From: an uncultured Nocardiaceae bacterium
GTDB taxonomy: Bacteria > Actinomycetota > Actinomycetes > Mycobacteriales > Mycobacteriaceae
Assembly: GCA_936936565.1 (NCBI GenBank)
Contig: CAKZIX010000179.1
Location: 1 to 9,538 of the forward strand
Reading direction: 5' to 3'
DNA length: 9,538 nucleotides
This document shows, one piece after another, positions 6,387 through 9,538 of this stretch. The position numbers and the translations under genes were made by a program. Every line of letters starts with the position of its first letter. Position 1 is the stretch's first letter. The notes below the pieces were generated by a model, which saw nothing but the letters and a program-made list of their open reading frames with translations, was not told the DNA's origin and did no database searches.

Positions 6387-6872
6387 CTACACAAGCTCGT
6401 TGAGTGCCTTCGCGTAGGCTTCCTCGCTCTTGCGGGTCTGAGCCTCGATCGATTTCTCCACCAGCGCGCCGACGCCGAAAATTTTCACCGACACGTCGAG
6501 CTCGTTGACCTTGTCGACCGTCCCGTCGCCGTTGTCGGCAGCCCGGATGACGCCGGCGATCGAAATCTTGCTCGCCAGCGTCGCGGGCGTCACCGAGTAC
6601 GACCACGTTCGAGCGTCCGGGTCGTAGACGCCGGCATCGGTGATCGTCTGGGTCTCACCCAGCAGTTTCCGCACCGGTCCGGGCGCATCTACCGGGTGTT
6701 CCATCCGTATCGTTCGCGAAAACGCTTGCGGGAACTCACCATTGCGCTCGACGATGTCGACCGCCACGGCACCCGACGCGAGCGCGCCGGTGCGGGTGTT
6801 CGCGTCGGAGGCATACAGCTCCCAGAACCGCTCGACGGAGCAGTTGATCCGGGTGCGCACGGTGAACTTCAT
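6387..6872 (-). CDS. DUF2505 protein (SRPBCC/START-like fold)
   Basis: The frame is open further upstream, but ATG 6870-6872 gives the 161-residue product that fits the family and begins with the usual beta-strand MKFTVRTRINCSVERFWELY. Features of DUF2505 are VRKLLGETQTITDAGVY (around 86-102), a central Thr/Ser-rich strand series including TLASKISIAGVIRA, and the long C-terminal helix ALVEKSIEAQTRKSEEAYAK that would close the hydrophobic pocket. SRPBCC-fold proteins bind lipids or other hydrophobic ligands; the ligand is unknown and no catalytic residues can be pointed out. No signal peptide is seen, so the protein is probably cytosolic. A minus-strand TACGCT box at 6879-6884, six bases before the ATG, suggests a leaderless mRNA. 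The gene is divergent from vapB. Confidence 0.85.
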   Translation of the reverse strand: MKFTVRTRINCSVERFWELYASDANTRTGALASGAVAVDIVERNGEFPQAFSRTIRMEHPVDAPGPVRKLLGETQTITDAGVYDPDARTWSYSVTPATLASKISIAGVIRAADNGDGTVDKVNELDVSVKIFGVGALVEKSIEAQTRKSEEAYAKALNELV

Positions 6873-6878
6873 GATCGG

Positions 6879-6884
6879 AGCGTA
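6879..6884 (-). promoter_or_regulatory. -10 box of probable leaderless promoter for the DUF2505 gene
   Basis: TACGCT on the minus strand (TANNNT) stands six bases before the ATG, and no purine-rich ribosome site is present, which fits a leaderless transcript. This also argues against the longer N-terminal extension of the open frame. Confidence 0.4.
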
Positions 6885-6938
6885 CGTCGGGGATGAGGAG
6901 CATGCGGTCTTCTCGTTCGAGCTCGTCGTGTGCGCGCA

Positions 6939-6952
6939 TCTCGTCAACGAGA
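6939..6952. promoter_or_regulatory. Perfect palindrome upstream of vapBC
   Basis: TCTCGT at 6939-6944 and ACGAGA at 6947-6952 form a perfect inverted repeat with two bases between them, and a second CGAGA...TCTCG pair (6948-6965) overlaps it. It lies about 60 bases before the putative vapB -10 box and the same distance upstream of the divergent DUF2505 promoter. RHH antitoxins bind such inverted repeats, so it could be the VapB operator, but the distance from the promoter is larger than usual. The rest of the 6873-7025 spacer shows only the two -10 boxes. Confidence 0.25.
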
Positions 6953-7013
6953 GCGTGCGTTCTCGCACGGCGCATCGGATAAGTCGACCAGCTGAATGTT
7001 CGTAATTGTGGGC

Positions 7014-7019
7014 TATCGT
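7014..7019 (+). promoter_or_regulatory. -10 box of probable leaderless promoter for vapBC
   Basis: TATCGT is followed by six bases and the vapB ATG at 7026, giving leaderless spacing. No Shine-Dalgarno sequence precedes the ATG, which supports this start over the upstream GTG/ATG codons of the same frame (from 6996). Confidence 0.5.
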
Positions 7020-7025
7020 GTGGTC

Positions 7026-7259
7026 ATGCGACTGCACATAAGCATCGATGACGACGTCGTCCGCCGTCTCGACGAGCAGGTCGGTGCCCGGGAGCGGAGT
7101 ACGTTCATCGAGCGCGCGGTGCGGCGCGAACTGGACTATTTGTCGCGGATCGAAGCGCTCGACAACGCGATCGGAGCCGTCGCCGGGGAGCACGAGTGGG
7201 ACGACGATCCGGCGGAATGGGTGCGCAGTCAGCGCTCGGACGCACGTCGCGCCGGATGA
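7026..7259 (+). CDS. vapB: VapB-type ribbon-helix-helix antitoxin
   Basis: The 77-residue protein starts with a short strand, MRLHISIDDDVV, and two helices (RRLDEQVG and RSTFIERAVRREL) that form an RHH (CopG/MetJ-like) DNA-binding unit at residues 1-37. The acidic, tryptophan-containing tail HEWDDDPAEWVRSQRSD (about 55-72) is the usual toxin-wrapping segment of mycobacterial VapB proteins. It should dimerise, bind its own promoter and neutralise the adjacent PIN toxin. The start at 7026 is supported by the -10 box six bases upstream. The stop overlaps the toxin start as ATGA (7256-7259), so the two are translated in a coupled way. The family of the partner and the length are both typical, and both genes look intact. 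Confidence 0.9.
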   Translation: MRLHISIDDDVVRRLDEQVGARERSTFIERAVRRELDYLSRIEALDNAIGAVAGEHEWDDDPAEWVRSQRSDARRAG

Positions 7260-7648
7260 GTGTCGTACTGCTGGACACAACCGTGCTGATCGACGTGCTG
7301 CGTGCGCGTCCGGCGGCCGACCGCGTCCGGTGCATGATGGTCGACGGTGACACCCTGATCACCTCAGCGATCAACGTCGAAGAAATCGTTCGTGGGTTGC
7401 GGCCCAAAGAAGTTCGTGCGAGCGACGCGCTCTTTGCGGCGCTGCGCATCGTGCCCGTCCGGCGCGCGGAAGCCGAGATGGCAGGCCGCTGGCGGCGTGA
7501 ATTCGCGGCGTCCGGCACAACCCTCCGTCAGGCCGATTGCCTGATCGCGGCGTCCGCCGTCGGGGTTCGCGCCCGGCTCGCGACTGGAAATCCGAAGGAC
7601 TTCCCGATGCCGGAACTTGCGGTCGAATCGTGGCCTGTGGGTACTTAG
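7256..7648 (+). CDS. vapC: VapC-type PIN-domain toxin ribonuclease
   Basis: The 130-residue protein has the complete acidic PIN site: Asp7 in VVLLDTTVLID, Glu42/Glu43 in NVEEIVRG, Asp94 in LRQADCLIAASA and the C-terminal LATGNPKDFPM (108-118), which supplies the last residues. These side chains bind Mg2+ or Mn2+ and cut RNA; known mycobacterial VapC enzymes cleave specific tRNAs or the 23S rRNA loop, but the target here cannot be read from sequence. The length is normal, and no lesion is seen. ATG 7256 overlaps the antitoxin stop by four bases. The TAG stop at 7646-7648 overlaps the TAA of the convergent glycosyltransferase gene, so the pair is packed tightly against the conserved polysaccharide genes and lacks a spacer for a terminator. 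It was probably acquired at this site. Confidence 0.91.
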   Translation: MSVVLLDTTVLIDVLRARPAADRVRCMMVDGDTLITSAINVEEIVRGLRPKEVRASDALFAALRIVPVRRAEAEMAGRWRREFAASGTTLRQADCLIAASAVGVRARLATGNPKDFPMPELAVESWPVGT

Positions 7649-8901
7649 TTCCCCGGATCCCGTTCCGGCAGCGGCCGTTCCACGATCACCGGCCGCCCCA
7701 ATGCGTGCCGCACCCGGCGCTTGGCCGACTCGTACACCCCGGCGGTCTCCGAAGCCACGACGCCCCAGTCGAATTCCTCGGTCAGCCGGGCCCGTGCGGC
7801 GAGCGCGCGGACCTGGGCCGATCGGGGGTCGTCCAAAACATCGCGCACCGCGTCGACCAGCCCGACGACGTCGGCCGGCTCGAAGGAGCGTCCGGTGACG
7901 CCGTCCACCACGGCTTCACCGAGTCCGCCGGCGGTGGAGGTGACCAGCGGCGTGCCGGCCGCGGCGGCCTCCAATGCCACGATGCCGAAGGGTTCGTAGC
8001 GGCTCGGCAGGACTATCGCGTCGGCGACATGCAGCCAGCCGAGCAGCTCGGCGTGCTCGAGTTTGCCGACGAACGTGACGGCCTTGGTGACGCGATGTTT
8101 CTTCACCAGTTCGCCCAGCCATTCGGCCTGCGTGCCTTCGCCGGCGATGGTGAGCGTGGTCCCGGGATGGGAACGGCGAATCCGTGGCATCGCGGCGATG
8201 GCGTCTTGGATGCCCTTCTCGTATTCCAGCCGCCCGACGTACAGCAGCTGGGCCGGTGCCAGCCGCGGCGCGCGTTCACGGAACTGCCACAGCCGCACGT
8301 CGATGCCGTTGCGGATGACGGTGACGTTGCGCAGTCCGGGCCCGTAGAGCCGTTCGACCTCGTTGTGCATGGAGCCGGAGCAGGTGATCAGCGCGTCGGA
8401 TTCGTTGGCCAGCCACCACTCGACGGAGTGCACCTGGCGGTTCACGCGCCCGGACACCCAGCCACTGTGCCGTCCGGCTTCGGTGGCATGGATGGTGGAC
8501 ACCAGCGGCACGTCGTAGAACTCGGCGAGCGCGATCGCGGGGTGGGCGACGAGCCAGTCGTGGGCGTGCACGACGTCGGGCTGCCAGCCCTCGCCGATGC
8601 CCGGTTTCGCCAGCCCGACACCGGCGCGCATCATCGCGTGGCCCATCGCGAGAGTCCAGGCGAGCATGTCGGTGCCGAAATCGAAGCAGGGCGGGTCTTC
8701 GGCGACGGCGACGACAAGCACGCCGTCGGCGACGTACGAATGGGTGGGATGCGTGGCCGAGTCGGTGCCGCTCGGGCGCCGCGAGAGCACGACGACCTCG
8801 TGCCCGGCGGCGGCGAGTTCGGTGGCCAGATGGTGCACGTGTCTACCGAGGCCGCCCACGACGACGGGCGGATACTCCCACGACACCATCAAGATCTTCA
8901 T
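7645..8901 (-). CDS. GT4 alpha-1,4-glucosyltransferase for methylglucose lipopolysaccharide/glycogen (Rv3032-like)
   Basis: The 418-residue protein (Rv3032 is 414) is a GT-B glycosyltransferase of family GT4. The N-terminal Rossmann domain shows WEYPPVVVGGLGRHVHHLA (8-26), with the glycine-rich acceptor/donor loop, and HAHDW (112-116). The C-terminal domain has YVGRLEYEKG (221-230), with the phosphate-binding Arg224 and Lys229, and SRYEPFGIVALEAAAAGTP (300-318), with the catalytic EX7E pair Glu303/Glu311. In M. tuberculosis Rv3032 elongates alpha-1,4-glucan chains of methylglucose lipopolysaccharide and contributes to glycogen, from a nucleotide-glucose donor in the cytosol; the same role is inferred here. 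ATG 8899-8901 overlaps the upstream frame's TGA as ATGA, so translation is coupled. The stop overlaps the end of vapC on the opposite strand. All key residues are present. Confidence 0.93.
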   Translation of the reverse strand: MKILMVSWEYPPVVVGGLGRHVHHLATELAAAGHEVVVLSRRPSGTDSATHPTHSYVADGVLVVAVAEDPPCFDFGTDMLAWTLAMGHAMMRAGVGLAKPGIGEGWQPDVVHAHDWLVAHPAIALAEFYDVPLVSTIHATEAGRHSGWVSGRVNRQVHSVEWWLANESDALITCSGSMHNEVERLYGPGLRNVTVIRNGIDVRLWQFRERAPRLAPAQLLYVGRLEYEKGIQDAIAAMPRIRRSHPGTTLTIAGEGTQAEWLGELVKKHRVTKAVTFVGKLEHAELLGWLHVADAIVLPSRYEPFGIVALEAAAAGTPLVTSTAGGLGEAVVDGVTGRSFEPADVVGLVDAVRDVLDDPRSAQVRALAARARLTEEFDWGVVASETAGVYESAKRRVRHALGRPVIVERPLPERDPGN

Positions 8902-9482
8902 GCAACCCCGCTTACGTGCGATCTAGGTAGTCGGCGCGCGTCCAGCCCGCCGAACAACCCGTCGGCCTGGCTCCATCCTGCCGCCAAACGCTCCGCTTTG
9001 GCGAGTTGACCCGAGCCCACCGCCTCGGCGATCTCGCGGACGGCGTGTGCGTGCAGGTGCGCACGGTCCCTGGCATACCCGGCCGCGGAATCCTTACTCA
9101 CCATAAACGCCCAGTCGCTCTGCACGGCCAGAATGGCCTCACGGAGCAGTTGGTCGGCAACGCGATTGCGGCTCCCGGCGTCGATCTTGTCGACGGTGTC
9201 CAGCGCCAGCCGCACGATATCGGCGTTCAGTTCGACCAGGTCCTGGACCTGCTCACCGGCCCACACGCGCCAGTCTTTGCCCGATCCCCAGGACGAATCG
9301 GCCAGGTCCACCGGTTCGGGCGCGGCGCGTTCGGCGGCGTTTTCGTGGCGCGCCATGGACAGCAACTGCTCCACCAGCCGCGTGGCGCGCTCGATGCCCG
9401 CCGCCAGGCGTTCCTCGGCGACGCGGCGGCCGACCGATTCCTCCATGACATCCAACTGTAGATGGCGTGCTGATTTTGTCAC
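8898..9482 (-). CDS. GH57 branching enzyme C-terminal domain fused to histidine-kinase-like segment
   Basis: GTG 9482 opens a 194-residue frame. Residues about 62-194 are the C-terminal DUF1957-type domain of the mycobacterial GH57 alpha-glucan branching enzyme (Rv3031, about 526 residues). It has SSWGSGKDWRVWAGEQV (63-79), QSDWAFMVSKDSA (121-133) and RAHLHAHAVREIAEA (140-154), ending DGLFGGLDARRLPR. Residues about 7-60 do not belong to that family and look like a sensor kinase helix. The catalytic GH57 barrel, which holds the nucleophile Glu and acid/base Asp, is missing, so no branching activity is expected from this frame. It overlaps the glucosyltransferase start as ATGA, the native operon arrangement. 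The true start is uncertain; ATG 9444-9446 is another choice. A TGA lies upstream in frame at 9495-9497. Confidence 0.75.
   Translation of the reverse strand: MTKSARHLQLDVMEESVGRRVAEERLAAGIERATRLVEQLLSMARHENAAERAAPEPVDLADSSWGSGKDWRVWAGEQVQDLVELNADIVRLALDTVDKIDAGSRNRVADQLLREAILAVQSDWAFMVSKDSAAGYARDRAHLHAHAVREIAEAVGSGQLAKAERLAAGWSQADGLFGGLDARRLPRSHVSGVA
9299..9464 (-). other. Histidine-kinase-like (HisKA second helix) coding segment
   Basis: Read in the same frame as the GH57 tail, this stretch gives LQLDVMEES, then GIERATRLVEQLLSMARHEN and EPVDLA. That pattern is the second dimerisation helix and following linker of OmpR-class sensor kinases such as QseC-like proteins, where the HELRTPL box comes just before LQL. 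Here the HELRTPL box is absent and the preceding codons are unrelated, so the fragment has two edges: near 9464 and near the VDLA/DSSWG boundary at about 9299. It encodes neither the phospho-accepting histidine nor an ATP-binding domain. Confidence 0.55.
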
Positions 9483-9538
9483 TTCTTGGTCAATTCAGGG
9501 CGTTTGGAGTCCGTAGCGTCCACGTCGCAGGGTTGGAC
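9479..9538 (-). other. Possible C-terminal tail of a further gene at the window edge
   Basis: On the minus strand, one frame is open from the edge for 19 codons and ends at TGA 9479-9481 with the hydrophilic tail ATDSKRPELTKK. This could be the end of an upstream gene, for example the Rv3030-like methyltransferase expected before the GH57 gene in this locus, but 19 residues are too few to identify it. Confidence 0.2.

Noticed and set aside
6873..7280. N-terminal extension of the DUF2505 frame by 136 residues
   Set aside because: It runs antisense through vapB, while the family start MKFTVRT lies at 6872 with a -10 box directly upstream.
7537..9009. 490-codon plus-strand open frame opposite the glucosyltransferase gene
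   Set aside because: It is antisense to a complete GT4 enzyme with all catalytic motifs and has no recognisable domain; a codon-bias shadow.
2582..9482. A wholly new defence or biosynthetic system
   Set aside because: Apart from the odd fragments, the genes belong to known families in a conserved mycobacterial order; the only defence-like element is an ordinary vapBC pair.
9483..9538. tRNA at the window edge
   Set aside because: No T-arm GGTTCGA-type box or cloverleaf pairing could be found on either strand.

Overview
The window is high-GC, uses GTG and ATG starts, and reads as chromosomal DNA of a mycobacterium (Mycobacterium or Mycolicibacterium). The best evidence is gene order. Homologues of M. 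tuberculosis Rv3038c, Rv3037c, Rv3035, Rv3034c, Rv3032 and the end of Rv3031 follow each other in conserved orientation. This is the cluster tied to 6-O-methylglucose lipopolysaccharide (MGLP) and alpha-glucan synthesis. All gene names come from recalled family features; no database search was run.

Left part, 1-2604. A SAM-dependent methyltransferase missing its 5' end (Rv3038c-like) is followed by an intergenic inverted repeat, then by a THUMP-like/methyltransferase-fold gene (Rv3037c-like). The second gene carries about 67 extra residues whose coding signature lies in another reading frame. The gap where Rv3036c would be expected holds a decayed PIN-domain (VapC-like) fragment.

Middle, 2582-5101. 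A minus-strand beta-propeller lipoprotein (Rv3035-like) and a plus-strand left-handed beta-helix acyltransferase (Rv3034c-like) diverge. They are separated by a 459-base spacer with two imperfect copies of a modular repeat. Both genes look leaderless, with a TANNNT -10 box a few bases before the start codon.

Accessory block, 5087-7648. A TetR repressor diverges from a small multi-spanning membrane protein across a spacer with two mirrored GAACA-N4-TGTTC sites. A DUF2505 (SRPBCC-fold) protein and a complete vapBC toxin-antitoxin pair follow. These genes occupy the interval between the Rv3034c and Rv3032 homologues, where M. tuberculosis has Rv3032A and Rv3033.

Right part, 7645-9538. The Rv3032-like GT4 glucosyltransferase is translationally coupled (ATGA overlap) to an upstream frame whose C-terminal two thirds is the end of a GH57 branching enzyme. 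The first third of that frame resembles the dimerisation helix of a sensor histidine kinase. The GH57 catalytic part is absent, so this is either a real rearrangement or an assembly chimera at the window edge. The oddest features are this fusion, the frame-switched insert in the Rv3037c homologue and the PIN fragment: three short pieces of apparently foreign coding sequence inside an otherwise conserved locus.
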